Assembly: GCA_031270065.1 (NCBI GenBank)
Contig: JAISYF010000196.1
Span: 1-34,502 of the forward strand
Source: Prevotellaceae bacterium
GTDB lineage: Bacteria; Bacteroidota; Bacteroidia; Bacteroidales; Paludibacteraceae
Length of the DNA: 34,502 nt
Direction of reading: 5' to 3'
Part shown: positions 16,554 through 25,338 of the stretch, piece after piece
How positions within the stretch are numbered: the first letter of the stretch is position 1
Layout: every line of letters begins with the position of its first letter
Position numbers and translations under genes: made by a program
Notes under the pieces: model-generated
What the model was told of the DNA's origin: nothing
The model's input: the letters and a program-made list of their open reading frames with translations, nothing else
The model's database searches: none

Positions 16554-17555
16554 TTATATTTCCCATTGTTCCAGCGTTCCCAGCAACTCGTCAAAATTTT
16601 TCACTTTTGAGGTTGATTTCACTGTTTCGATTTGTTTTTCGAGTTCGGTTTCGTAAGTGTCTTCGGCAACATCACGAATAACACCCATTGCTACGGGCAT
16701 TTCGGGCGATTTCATTTGTGCAAGTTTCAGATGCAGAGCGTAATCCTGCTCCTTTGCGTCGTGAATAAGAATATCGCTCTCTGTAATACCGTTTTCGCCG
16801 ATGGTAACAACTTTCAAGTTCCAGCCGTCAAGCACAAGCCCTTTGTTGCGTTCTGCGCCGAAAATCATAGGCTTTCCGTGTTCAAGAACAACGGTTTTTT
16901 CTGCCCTCGCCTCTTTTGACGAAATTTCGGCGTGCGTGCCGTGGTTGAAAATTACGCAATTAACCAAACATTCCACCACCGAAGTTCCTTTGTGGCGGTG
17001 CGCAGCAAGCAGCACCATTCTCGCAGTTTCGGCATCAACATCAAGAGTTCTGGCAAAGAATGTTCCGCCCGCGCCAAAAGTCAGTTCCGCAGGCACAAAC
17101 GCCTTTTCTACTGTGCCGTAGGGAGATGATTTAGATACAAACCCTTTCGGCGAAGTGGGCGAATATTGCCCTTTGGTCAAACCGTAAATGCGGTTATTAA
17201 AGAGCAAAACATTGATATTGATATTGCGCCGAACGCTGTGAATAAAGTGGTTTCCGCCAATAGCAAGGCAGTCGCCATCTCCTGTTGCCTGCCAAACACT
17301 GATGTTTGGATTGGCTGTTTTTACGCCAGATGCAATCGCCGCGCCGCGCCCGTGAATAGAGTGAAAACCGTATGTGCTGAGGTAATACGGCAATCGCGAA
17401 CTACAACCGATACCCGACACAACGGCAACATTATGCGGCGCAATTCCAATTTCCGCCATTGATTTTTGAAGTGTAGCAATAAGCGCGTGGTCGCCGCAGC
17501 CCGGACACCATTTTACCGATTGATTGCTTTTAAAATCCTTATTTATGAGTTCCAT
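16554..17555 (-). CDS. korB: 2-oxoacid:ferredoxin oxidoreductase, beta subunit
   Basis: A 333-aa thiamine diphosphate (TPP)-binding subunit of a 2-oxoglutarate or related 2-oxoacid:ferredoxin oxidoreductase, which makes acyl-CoA, CO2 and reduced ferredoxin. It shows CPGCGDHALI (17-26), SGIGCSSR (48-55) and the TPP/Mg motif GDGD (92-95), followed by FNNRIYGLTKGQ (119-130). Length fits the KorB type. The alpha subunit gene (korA) normally sits directly upstream; here the upstream neighbour is nspC, and korB has its own promoter. The 2-oxoacid preference (2-oxoglutarate versus pyruvate or branched-chain) cannot be fixed from the beta subunit alone. Confidence 0.92.
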   Translation of the reverse strand: MELINKDFKSNQSVKWCPGCGDHALIATLQKSMAEIGIAPHNVAVVSGIGCSSRLPYYLSTYGFHSIHGRGAAIASGVKTANPNISVWQATGDGDCLAIGGNHFIHSVRRNININVLLFNNRIYGLTKGQYSPTSPKGFVSKSSPYGTVEKAFVPAELTFGAGGTFFARTLDVDAETARMVLLAAHRHKGTSVVECLVNCVIFNHGTHAEISSKEARAEKTVVLEHGKPMIFGAERNKGLVLDGWNLKVVTIGENGITESDILIHDAKEQDYALHLKLAQMKSPEMPVAMGVIRDVAEDTYETELEKQIETVKSTSKVKNFDELLGTLEQWEI

Positions 17556-17600
17556 TTTGCAAAAATGCTTGATTTAAGATTTTTCAGATTAAATAACTTG

Positions 17601-17630
17601 CAAAATTATATAATTAAAATGAATTAGCAA
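17601..17630 (-). promoter_or_regulatory. Promoter of korB
   Basis: On the minus strand, TTG (17630-17628), 19 bases, then TAATTTTG (17608-17601). This ideal spacing and core separate korB from the upstream nspC operon. Confidence 0.65.
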
Positions 17631-17668
17631 AATATTTTTTATTCTTTTAAAAAAAATAAAAGCATTAT

Positions 17669-18805
17669 TCAACACATTCTATTTTTATAATCCTCGTAAG
17701 AAAATTTTTTGAGCAGTTCAAAATCGCCGTTTTTGCGCAAAATGCCGATTGACGGGTGTGAAACGCCGTTGAACATTGTGGTTTTGACCGTTGTGTAGTG
17801 AATCATATCTTCAAAAATAATGCGCTGCCCGATTTTTAATTTTTTGTGGAAATAAAAATCGCCCAAAAAATCGCCGCTCAGGCAACTGTTTCCGCCAAAA
17901 CGATATTTAAAAACGTCTTTTTGAGGCGGAATTTCGCCGACTACAACAGGCTTGTAGGGCATTTCGAGGCAGTCGGGCAGATGGCAGGCAAATGAAATGT
18001 TGAGCATCGCCGTTTTTATTCCTTGATTTTCAACAATGTCCTGCACTTCGGCAATCAACACGCCTGTGCGCCACGCAAATGCCGCGCCCGGTTCAAGAAT
18101 TATATGTAAATTCGGGTATTTCTCTTTAAATTTTTTTAGCAGTGAAATTAGATGTTCCACATCATAATCCTCTCTTGTAATCAGGTGTCCGCCACCCATA
18201 TTCAGCCATTTTACCTGCCGAAGTTGCGCATTAAATTTTTGCTCAACAACTTCCAAAACCTTTTCCAAATCATAAGACGAATTTTCGCAAAGAACGTGAA
18301 AATGCAGCCCTTCAATGCCTTTCGGCAGAGTTTTGGGCAGGTTTTCGGCAACAATGCCCAAACGCGAACCCGCCTTTGCAGGATTGTACAAATCTGTTTC
18401 CACCACCGAAATTTCTGGATTAATCCGCAATCCGCAAGAAATTCCGTATTTTTCTGTTTGCGGAAAATATTTTTCAAAATGAGCAAGCGAATTGAACGTG
18501 ACATGGCTGCTCATTGACGCAATTTTTTCAAACTCATTTGCTTGATACACAGGTGCATAAGTATGCGCCTTGCTGCCCATTTCCTCAAAAGCAAGGCGAG
18601 CCTCATAGAGCGAACTTGCAGTAGATTTCTTGATATATTCCCGCACAATCGAAAACGTTTTCCACTGAGAAAACGCCTTAAAAGCGAGAATTATTTCCAC
18701 GTCAGCCCGCTCTGCAACCGATTTTATTAATACAAGATTTTTCCGAAGCAACGCCTCTTCAATCACATAACAGGAGGAAATAATATTTTTATATTTATCT
18801 AACAT
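17669..18805 (-). CDS. nspC: Carboxynorspermidine decarboxylase
   Basis: A 378-aa fold-type III PLP decarboxylase of the alanine racemase/ornithine decarboxylase group. It converts carboxy(nor)spermidine to (nor)spermidine, the last step of the alternative spermidine route common in Bacteroidota. Visible signs are the PLP lysine in LAFKAFSQW (Lys43), NMGGGHLIT, ILEPGAAFAW and RFGGNSCLSGDF, a late segment containing the conserved Cys. Length fits the family. It starts 3 bp after the stop of the GNAT gene, so the two are an operon. The partner carboxynorspermidine dehydrogenase gene is not in the window. Confidence 0.9.
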   Translation of the reverse strand: MLDKYKNIISSCYVIEEALLRKNLVLIKSVAERADVEIILAFKAFSQWKTFSIVREYIKKSTASSLYEARLAFEEMGSKAHTYAPVYQANEFEKIASMSSHVTFNSLAHFEKYFPQTEKYGISCGLRINPEISVVETDLYNPAKAGSRLGIVAENLPKTLPKGIEGLHFHVLCENSSYDLEKVLEVVEQKFNAQLRQVKWLNMGGGHLITREDYDVEHLISLLKKFKEKYPNLHIILEPGAAFAWRTGVLIAEVQDIVENQGIKTAMLNISFACHLPDCLEMPYKPVVVGEIPPQKDVFKYRFGGNSCLSGDFLGDFYFHKKLKIGQRIIFEDMIHYTTVKTTMFNGVSHPSIGILRKNGDFELLKKFSYEDYKNRMC

Positions 18806-18808
18806 AAA

Positions 18809-19936
18809 TTATATTTTTATAACAAATGCTCTGCGTCGCTTGTGCTGCAAATTATCAAAATATTCCCAATTTGCCTGATTTTTCGAGTTTGTTTCGAGAA
18901 TTGAGGTCGTTTCGGAATATTGTACGCCGTACTTAATAAAATATTTCGTTTGGTCATAGAAAAAGAGCGCATTAACGCCTTTATTTTGATAATCGGGGCG
19001 TACGGCAATCAAAAGCAGGTCGAAAAAGTCAATCTTTTTAGTTTTTAATCCTTTCAAAATTCCGTACCATCCGAATGGGAAAAGTTTTCCCTTACATTTG
19101 CGCAACGCAGCCGAAATATTCGGCATTCCGCAGCCCGCACCGACAATTTCGTCATTTTCATTGACAACAATAGTCGCAAAATCGTAATTCAGCAGCGGAA
19201 AATACATATCGCAGTAGTATTTTTTCTGCTTGTCAGTGAGCGGTTGATAGTTGTAGAGCGGTTGATAAGCGGTATCAATCACGTCAAGAAAAGTGTAGCC
19301 GTAATGTTTTACAAGTTCGCGGGCAGATTTCACTTTTATCACTTTCAACTTATATTTTTCCATCACAATTTTTGCAACGCGCTCCATTTTATCAGGCACT
19401 TTTTGGGGAATAAACACTCGGTACTCAATCCAATCGGCATCTTTTACCATTCCGTAAGCCTCAAAATGTTTGAGATAATATTCGTAATTGTAGAGGCTTG
19501 CCATCGGCGCATTGTATTCAAAACCGCGAATAAGCAAGCCCTGATGGTCGAAATCGGTAAAGCCCACGGGACCGTTCATTTCGTTCATTCCTCGCTCTTT
19601 GCCCCAAGTTTTTACTGTGTCCAAAAGCGTTTTCGACACTTCAAGGTCGTCAATAAAATCGAACCAGCCGAACCTTACGCGCTTGTTTTGCCAATGCTCG
19701 TTGGCGCGGTAGTTGATTATTCCTGCAATTCTACCGACAATTTTGCCATCTTTGTACGCCAAATAAACAACGTGGTCGCAAACCTCGTGCGCAGGATTTT
19801 TTTTCAGATTAAACGTGTTTAGTTCGTCAAAAACCAACGGCGGACAAAAATATGGATTGCCCTCATATAAATCGGTGCCGAACTTTATAAATTTTTTGAG
19901 TTCGCATCGGTTTTTTACTTCTTTAATTTCAATCAT
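18809..19936 (-). CDS. GNAT-like N-acetyltransferase family protein
   Basis: A 375-aa protein conserved in Bacteroidota. The N-terminal part (FIKFGTDLYEGNPYFCPPL, VVYLAYKDGKIVGRIAGIIN) and the C-terminal part (LLLIAVRPDYQNKGVNALFF) look like GNAT beta-strands with an acetyl-CoA pyrophosphate loop of the type V.P.YQ.KG. The middle (NGPVGFTDFDHQGLLI) is typical of this longer, probably double-GNAT family. The substrate is unknown. Tight coupling to nspC (3-bp gap, upstream position) raises the possibility of polyamine acetylation, but many family members lie elsewhere, so this is only an inference. Confidence 0.7.
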   Translation of the reverse strand: MIEIKEVKNRCELKKFIKFGTDLYEGNPYFCPPLVFDELNTFNLKKNPAHEVCDHVVYLAYKDGKIVGRIAGIINYRANEHWQNKRVRFGWFDFIDDLEVSKTLLDTVKTWGKERGMNEMNGPVGFTDFDHQGLLIRGFEYNAPMASLYNYEYYLKHFEAYGMVKDADWIEYRVFIPQKVPDKMERVAKIVMEKYKLKVIKVKSARELVKHYGYTFLDVIDTAYQPLYNYQPLTDKQKKYYCDMYFPLLNYDFATIVVNENDEIVGAGCGMPNISAALRKCKGKLFPFGWYGILKGLKTKKIDFFDLLLIAVRPDYQNKGVNALFFYDQTKYFIKYGVQYSETTSILETNSKNQANWEYFDNLQHKRRRAFVIKI

Positions 19937-20011
19937 AATTATATTTTTTTTGGAATGTGTTTTTTAATTTTTTTTTAAATTTAATTTTTAACCTTTAATT
20001 TTTGTCTAATT

Positions 20012-20794
20012 TTAATTATATGATTTTAACCGCATTATCATTTCATCAAAATCTACTTTATGTCCGTCGAATTCGGGACCATCGACACAGACAAATTTTG
20101 TTTCACCTCCTACTGTAATACGGCACGCACCGCACATTCCAGTACCATCAACCATTATTGTATTCAACGAAACTTCGGTCGGAATTTCATATTTTTTTGT
20201 TAAAAGACAAACAAATTTCATCATTATTGCAGGACCAATCGCCTCACAACGATTAACTTTTTCGGACAAAATAATTTTTTCTACTCCGTTGGTTACCAGC
20301 CCTTTACAACCATAACTGCCGTCGTCGGTGTAAATCAGAACTTTGTCGGCAACGGCTTTGAACTGCTCTTCGAGAATAATCAAATCTTTGGAACGCGCTG
20401 CCAGCACTGCAATTATGCGGTTGCCTGCCGCTTTAAGAGCCGTTGCGACAGGCAGCATCGGAGCCGCGCCAACACCGCCGCAAGCACAAACCACAGTGCC
20501 TAAATTTTCAATTTCAGTGGCTTTGCCCAGCGGTCCCGCGATGTCGTGTATAAAATCTCCCTCGTTGAGAGCGCAAAGTTTTTGTGTAGAATTGCCGATT
20601 TTTTGAATTACAAGCGAAATTGTGCCTTTCTCCTTGTCCGCATTTGCGATTGTGAGTGGAATGCGCTCGCCTTTTTCGTCAGCGCGCACAATCACAAAAT
20701 GCCCTGCGCGAGCCGCTTTTGCAATCATTGCCGCCTCCACTACAAGTTCGGTTACAACAGACGAAAATTCTGTTTTTTTAATAATTTTATTCAT
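20012..20794 (-). CDS. NfnA-like ferredoxin-NADP reductase subunit (flavoprotein)
   Basis: A 260-aa protein of the dihydroorotate dehydrogenase electron-transfer (PyrK/NfnA/SudB) family. The FAD site is RIPLTIAN (Arg44-Thr48) and the NAD-binding segment is GGVGAAPMLPVA (106-117). A [2Fe-2S] site follows: VDGTGMCGAC with Cys221 and Cys224, then Cys236, with Asp216 as a possible fourth ligand as reported for Nfn (from memory). The ending FDGHKVDFDEMIMR is characteristic of NfnA/SudB rather than PyrK. The enzyme normally works with NfnB (GltD-like) in electron bifurcation among NADH, NADPH and ferredoxin, and nfnB usually follows directly. Here a GNAT gene follows, so the partner must be elsewhere or absent. 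Confidence 0.85.
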   Translation of the reverse strand: MNKIIKKTEFSSVVTELVVEAAMIAKAARAGHFVIVRADEKGERIPLTIANADKEKGTISLVIQKIGNSTQKLCALNEGDFIHDIAGPLGKATEIENLGTVVCACGGVGAAPMLPVATALKAAGNRIIAVLAARSKDLIILEEQFKAVADKVLIYTDDGSYGCKGLVTNGVEKIILSEKVNRCEAIGPAIMMKFVCLLTKKYEIPTEVSLNTIMVDGTGMCGACRITVGGETKFVCVDGPEFDGHKVDFDEMIMRLKSYN

Positions 20795-20807
20795 TCATTT
20801 AAATATT

Positions 20808-21563
20808 TTATTTCACAACAATCTCCGAATAATCCAAAAATAAATGATAAATTGAAAAAAGTTTTTGATTATTTCGCTTGTGTTTAGACAAATATGTTCC
20901 CTGATAATTTTGATTGACAAGGAGATAATCTAAAAAAGCATCTGTAACAATAGCAGTTTTCGATTTTAACTTTTCATTTATCCTGTTAGAAAGTGCAATG
21001 TGGGTAATATCTTGATTTTCAATAAAAGCGAGTTGCCCTTCAAAAGGTAATCTCAACTTTCTATGCTCGCGATTAGTGCATTTTACAATATCATCAATAT
21101 ACAGATTAATATTCGTGTCATTCATTTGTTCAATTCTTTTACATTCTATTGCGAAATAAACATTTTCATCATTTTCTTTCCAGATTTTCTTTAATTTCAA
21201 CTTGTTAATGTAAATATCTATTTTGTCTGATTTTATTTTATTGTCCTGCAAATCAGTATATTCTTTTTCTGTTTCGTAAGAAAAATTGATTTCATTTAAG
21301 GTTGGCATTTTTTGTTCTAACAATTTTTTGTTTTGAATTAAGTAATCTTCTACTAACCTGTTTCTTAAATAATTTTCAAATTTAATAGAGGTATTATTTG
21401 TTACCCAAGTTTTGGAATATTTTGCTTGATTGTTTAGTATAAGTAAATAACATTCAATTACATACCAAAGTATGTTTTCTATTCTCTCTTTGGAGAAGAT
21501 ATGTTTTCTCTTTGATATAAAAACAGAACGATTTGGTATTATAGATACGGAGTCTTCTTTCAT
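20808..21563 (-). CDS. PD-(D/E)XK-like nuclease partner of the methyltransferase
   Basis: A 251-aa protein not recognised as a named family. It carries KIDIYINKLKL followed by VYFAIECKRIE, which fits a PD-(D/E)XK active site with Asp116, Glu140 and Lys142. The rest is helical and Lys/Asn rich. Its start overlaps the stop of the methyltransferase gene by 4 bp (ATGA), so they are translationally coupled. This makes it a likely restriction endonuclease or nuclease subunit of the same system. The codon use is strongly AT-biased compared with the flanking genes, consistent with horizontal transfer. An alternative is a helper or specificity protein without cutting activity. Confidence 0.6.
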   Translation of the reverse strand: MKEDSVSIIPNRSVFISKRKHIFSKERIENILWYVIECYLLILNNQAKYSKTWVTNNTSIKFENYLRNRLVEDYLIQNKKLLEQKMPTLNEINFSYETEKEYTDLQDNKIKSDKIDIYINKLKLKKIWKENDENVYFAIECKRIEQMNDTNINLYIDDIVKCTNREHRKLRLPFEGQLAFIENQDITHIALSNRINEKLKSKTAIVTDAFLDYLLVNQNYQGTYLSKHKRNNQKLFSIYHLFLDYSEIVVK

Positions 21564-24500
21564 TCTTCAATTTTGTTTAAATGTTCTAATTCTGCATCTT
21601 CTACATTTTCTATAAATTCTGCTACGTCATACCAAGCCATTGCCCTATGCCAACATTTGTATTCGTTGGGTTTGATAATATAAAACGCATTTTTCTCAAA
21701 ACCTTTTATATCTTTTTGTATAAACAAGTTTTTGGTTGGATCTTCTGTATTGGTTATTTGCGAAATACTTACGTCTGCCAATGTTTCAAAAACCTGTGTT
21801 TCAGATTCGTTGTATTTCCATACAAATTGCTTATCGGGTTTTGTTCCCAAAAATTTAAAATTCATCGCAATAAAATGCTTTAACGGATAAATTTCTACCT
21901 GTATAAATTCGTCATAATAGATTTTTTGAAATTCTTGCAAAAATACTTCTGCATATTTTTCAAGAACATATTTTTGATTTCTGTAATGATTTTCCTTTGT
22001 TGTAAAATTTAACAAATGCTGTTTGCTTTCTTGAAATTGGTATCTCGAAACATTTAAAACATAATCTATCAAATCTTTTTCATAACCTTTTATTCCATAT
22101 AAATCGTTAATAATTTTGTTGATTTTTGACAAAACAGTTTCGTTTTTTTTCGGTTCGCCTAAACTAAATTTACTATAATGTTTTTCAAATGGTTTCAAAA
22201 ATTGATTTACTAAACTAATCAGTTGCGATTTGTTTGTTTTGCTTGGTTCAATAATGGGAAACGATAAATATTCTTCTTTCCAACGAATTTGAGGTCTTGT
22301 TGAAGTTGCCCAAGAACCCGCATTGAAAAATATATAATATGAATAAATATTTGAAATCAAGTATGAATACAATTCACGAATAATCATATCATTAGAACTG
22401 CAAATGCCAAACACGCCTTTTTTATAGATAGACGGATTGGGATTATATGAAACGATAATATCGGTTTCATTTTCCGCTTGTTCCTTGAATAAGATTTTAT
22501 AACCGTCAAATATTTTTTTACTACGACCTGCTTCTAAATATGTTTCTTCATAACTTAAAATATGAGAACTATTTTGAGTAAAATATTGCTTTATTTGAGA
22601 ATTTTCATTTAAAGGTAATCCTTCTAAAAAGATAAAACGTCTTTTAGGTGTTCCTTTTAAAATTCCTGCACCTCCAAACACATTTTTATTATCTATAAAT
22701 CTCTCAATGTTTTTCGTGTTAGAACACAATCGTTTCAACAACACAAAATCCAATGTATTTCCATACAAAGCAACTTTAAACAACCAATCATTTTCAATAA
22801 AATATTTTTGTAAAATATCTTTTTGGTCAAATTTTTCAATGACCAGCATTTTAAAGTATTTCAAAAAATGATTGATTTTTACAGAATGGTGTTTCACTAC
22901 ATTTTTCAAATGCTCTTCGCCGTTGGACAAACGGAAAGTAACAATACTTGCAGGGCTGCCTTTTTCTTCAAAAATCAATCGACGAACAAGCGACAAGTCA
23001 AAGAAATTATCTAAACAATAAGTAGTTAAAAACTCATTTTTAAATTTCTTTGTAGTTTGAGATACATTGTAAAATATGGTGCTTGTTATAATTAGAGCAG
23101 TTTGCGTGTTGAGTTTCATAAAATCTTTTACTCTCAACAAAAAAGATTGTGCAATTTCATAGCCGCCAACCGTTTTTTTGTTTTCTTTCAGCCATTTTGT
23201 ATGTATTTTGTCGTCTTTTTTACTTTTCCAAGGAGGATTTCCCAAAATGAAATTTAGTTTTTCTGCTTCTATTTTTTTGTTAAAAATGTGTTCTGTATCA
23301 AAGAAATTAGCATTGAATAAATTTTTATCTATCAAGGTTGGAAACAAATAAACACCAATATCTCTTGGCTCTTGATAATCCAACAACGCAATATAAATAG
23401 AGAAACACGTTACTTTCAATGCTTCGGAATTTATATCAATGCCGAACAGGTTGTTTTCTGCAATTTTTCTGATTTTTTCACTGAATTTCTTTTTGTCCTT
23501 ATTTCCATTTAATTCTATCTCTTTTTCAATCATTCTACGCAAAGATTGAACAAGAAAAATGCCCGACCCTACAGCCACTTCAAATATCTTACAATCAGAT
23601 GTTTGCGAGTTCTCTAAATATTTATAAATTGTATTATTCAAAATATAATCAACTAAAAATGGCGGTGTATAAACAGCCGAATTCAGTTTTTTTGTATTTT
23701 CATCAATCAATGATTCATAAATGCCTGAAATCAACTCAACAGGAATTATTGAAAAATCAAAAATTTCAAAAAAAGAACCCTCAAAAAAAGAATCTTGATA
23801 TTGCAATTCACCACTAAAAACGCCTGCCAAAAATTCCGCTTGTTCTTTATTGATAACAGTATCTAATTCTTTGAATAATACGCCGTTAAACCGCTCATTC
23901 AGATATTCAAAAAGTTGATTTAATCTTTCGGGTTGTTCTATCAATCTGCAAAAATCCGCTCGCCTGTCGTTTATATTTTCTATGTTGCCTGCAATAAATT
24001 TTTGATTTATTTCTACTTTTCTATCAATCAAATATCTAATAAAAATTAATTTTAATATCAATGAATTAGCAAAATGTTCCGACAATCCACTACCCATTAA
24101 ACATTTTCTTACCTCTTTTATATTTTGAAAAAGTTTTTCATTTACTCTTTTTTTATTGCGTGAATTCCTGTGAATTTCAATATATTGCTCTTGAAACCAT
24201 TTCCAAGTGTCGCCGCTTTGTAAATTCCAAAATGAAAATTGTTTGTTGCGTTCCTCTTCTGTATCAAAATGTATTTCTTGCAAACAATTTTCTTTTTTGA
24301 TATAATTCAGCGCATTATAAATGTAAATATCCTTATTTTTTATCACAAAAATAACAGGGGAACTGTCAAACGACCAAACTTTTTTATGTATATCGTTTTC
24401 TTTTTCTTCGGTTACATCTGTCAAATCAAAAAACAATATAAAAGGTTGATTATTAAACACATAAATTGCATCAGGTTGGATTATATCTAATTTTTTTTGA

Positions 24501-24643
24501 GTGTTAAAATGTAAATTTAATTTTTGTGGAGTTTTACACAACAAATCATTAACAAATACATTTTCTTTATTTCTAAAAAATACAGTATTTGTATCATTTA
24601 TATTCAAGTCATAGAGCAAATTATGTAAAACAGTATTAGCCAT
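21560..24643 (-). CDS. Eco57I-type N6-adenine DNA methyltransferase (R-M system)
   Basis: A 1027-aa protein starting at ATG 24643 (MANTVLHNLL). A TTG at 24661 overlaps the promoter -7 box and is rejected. Residues about 322-334 (SAVYTPPFLVDYI) are motif X, EVAVGSGIFL (355-364) is the SAM-binding motif I, FGIDINSEAL follows as motif II, and LGNPPW (motif IV, NPPW at 469-472) is the adenine methylation site. The C-terminal half is target-recognition-like (GAGILKGTPKRR region). Type IIG enzymes have an N-terminal nuclease; here the N-terminus has PDAIYVF and PFILFFDLTD, where the expected E-x-K is D-L-T, so that nuclease is probably inactive. The overlapping downstream gene supplies a nuclease-like protein instead. 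Base composition is AT-rich compared with neighbours. Confidence 0.82.
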   Translation of the reverse strand: MANTVLHNLLYDLNINDTNTVFFRNKENVFVNDLLCKTPQKLNLHFNTQKKLDIIQPDAIYVFNNQPFILFFDLTDVTEEKENDIHKKVWSFDSSPVIFVIKNKDIYIYNALNYIKKENCLQEIHFDTEEERNKQFSFWNLQSGDTWKWFQEQYIEIHRNSRNKKRVNEKLFQNIKEVRKCLMGSGLSEHFANSLILKLIFIRYLIDRKVEINQKFIAGNIENINDRRADFCRLIEQPERLNQLFEYLNERFNGVLFKELDTVINKEQAEFLAGVFSGELQYQDSFFEGSFFEIFDFSIIPVELISGIYESLIDENTKKLNSAVYTPPFLVDYILNNTIYKYLENSQTSDCKIFEVAVGSGIFLVQSLRRMIEKEIELNGNKDKKKFSEKIRKIAENNLFGIDINSEALKVTCFSIYIALLDYQEPRDIGVYLFPTLIDKNLFNANFFDTEHIFNKKIEAEKLNFILGNPPWKSKKDDKIHTKWLKENKKTVGGYEIAQSFLLRVKDFMKLNTQTALIITSTIFYNVSQTTKKFKNEFLTTYCLDNFFDLSLVRRLIFEEKGSPASIVTFRLSNGEEHLKNVVKHHSVKINHFLKYFKMLVIEKFDQKDILQKYFIENDWLFKVALYGNTLDFVLLKRLCSNTKNIERFIDNKNVFGGAGILKGTPKRRFIFLEGLPLNENSQIKQYFTQNSSHILSYEETYLEAGRSKKIFDGYKILFKEQAENETDIIVSYNPNPSIYKKGVFGICSSNDMIIRELYSYLISNIYSYYIFFNAGSWATSTRPQIRWKEEYLSFPIIEPSKTNKSQLISLVNQFLKPFEKHYSKFSLGEPKKNETVLSKINKIINDLYGIKGYEKDLIDYVLNVSRYQFQESKQHLLNFTTKENHYRNQKYVLEKYAEVFLQEFQKIYYDEFIQVEIYPLKHFIAMNFKFLGTKPDKQFVWKYNESETQVFETLADVSISQITNTEDPTKNLFIQKDIKGFEKNAFYIIKPNEYKCWHRAMAWYDVAEFIENVEDAELEHLNKIEE

Positions 24644-24658
24644 TTGTATAATTTTGCG

Positions 24659-24689
24659 CAAAATTACAACAATTTAGAGAAATAAACAA
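24659..24689 (-). promoter_or_regulatory. Promoter of the methyltransferase operon
   Basis: On the minus strand, TTG (24689-24687), 20 bases, then TAATTTTG (24666-24659). The predicted start is only about 9 nt before ATG 24643, so the mRNA would be nearly leaderless. Confidence 0.5.
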
Positions 24690-24743
24690 CAAAATTTATT
24701 AACAAAATATCATTTATAATCTATATGATTGCTTTTTGTAAAT

Positions 24744-25127
24744 TTAAACGCCAATATTTCTTTTCAAATTTTCAATATTATAAGTCCAAAGCAACAATTC
24801 GTCATCTATTTCGTCTGGCAGAGCGAAGTCGGAAATGGAAAGCGACACAGTGCCCGTAACCTCATCGTTGAGGATTTTGAACTCAAAAAACGTGCCTTCC
24901 TCCTCGTCAAGCCAATGAAAACGTATCGTGTCATTAGGCACAAACGCTTGAATTACAGCGTCTTTTTCTTGTTTGTTCCATATAAAACGAAAATGGTTGT
25001 CATCAAGTTTTTGCACATCATCGGCAAACCATCTTCTTAAACCACCCTGCGTACTAATGCTTGTCCAAATGTTCGGCAGGGAATTTCCTTTAAGTACATA
25101 CTCGCTTTGATAAAGTTGTTTTTCCAT
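24744..25127 (-). CDS. AHSA1/START-like domain protein
   Basis: A 127-aa protein from ATG 25127 (MEKQLYQSEYVLKG). An upstream in-frame extension to 25208 runs through AATTTGA-type repeats and is rejected. The pattern LPNIWTSISTQGGLRRWFAD, IRFHWLDEEEGTFFEFKIL and VSLSISDFA is that of small SRPBCC (AHSA1, START-like) proteins of Bacteroidota, which form a helix-grip fold with a hydrophobic cavity. The ligand and role are unknown. A weak -7 box (TAACTTTG on the minus strand, 25170-25163) lies about 36 bp upstream of the start. Confidence 0.75.
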   Translation of the reverse strand: MEKQLYQSEYVLKGNSLPNIWTSISTQGGLRRWFADDVQKLDDNHFRFIWNKQEKDAVIQAFVPNDTIRFHWLDEEEGTFFEFKILNDEVTGTVSLSISDFALPDEIDDELLLWTYNIENLKRNIGV

Positions 25128-25180
25128 AGTAAATAAATTTTTGCACAGAATTACATAATTTGCAAAGTTACAATAAAAAT

Positions 25181-25318
25181 TTGAGAATTTGAAAATTTGA
25201 AAATTCAATTTGAATATTTGAAGATTTGAGGATTTGAAAATTCAATTTTAAAAAAATTATTAATTGTTAATTATATTTCGTATTTTGCATTTTCAAATTT
25301 TCAAATTGAATTTTGAAT
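25181..25318. repeat. AATTTGA/TCAAATT repeat array
   Basis: The stretch is built of AATTTGAAA, GATTTGAGGA and TTCAAATTTTCAAATTGAA words in both orientations, like the middles of the repeats near 12260-12360 and 29500-29650. It separates the START-like gene from cytidine deaminase. It lacks the conserved left end and the full promoter segment seen in the other copies. Confidence 0.55.
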
Positions 25319-25338
25319 TACAATTTTGTTAATTATTT

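Noticed and set aside
20808..24643. BREX or DISARM defence island
   Set aside because: Only a methyltransferase and a small nuclease-like protein are present; no PglZ, helicase, BrxL or DrmA-type genes are seen.
25128..25208. N-terminal extension of the START-like protein
   Set aside because: The added residues translate AATTTGA-type repeat sequence and a promoter-like segment; MEKQLYQ at 25127 fits the family start.
25181..25318. Possible CRISPR array in the regularly repeating AT-rich DNA
   Set aside because: The repeats are short, variable and in both orientations, with no unique spacers of constant length and no cas genes.
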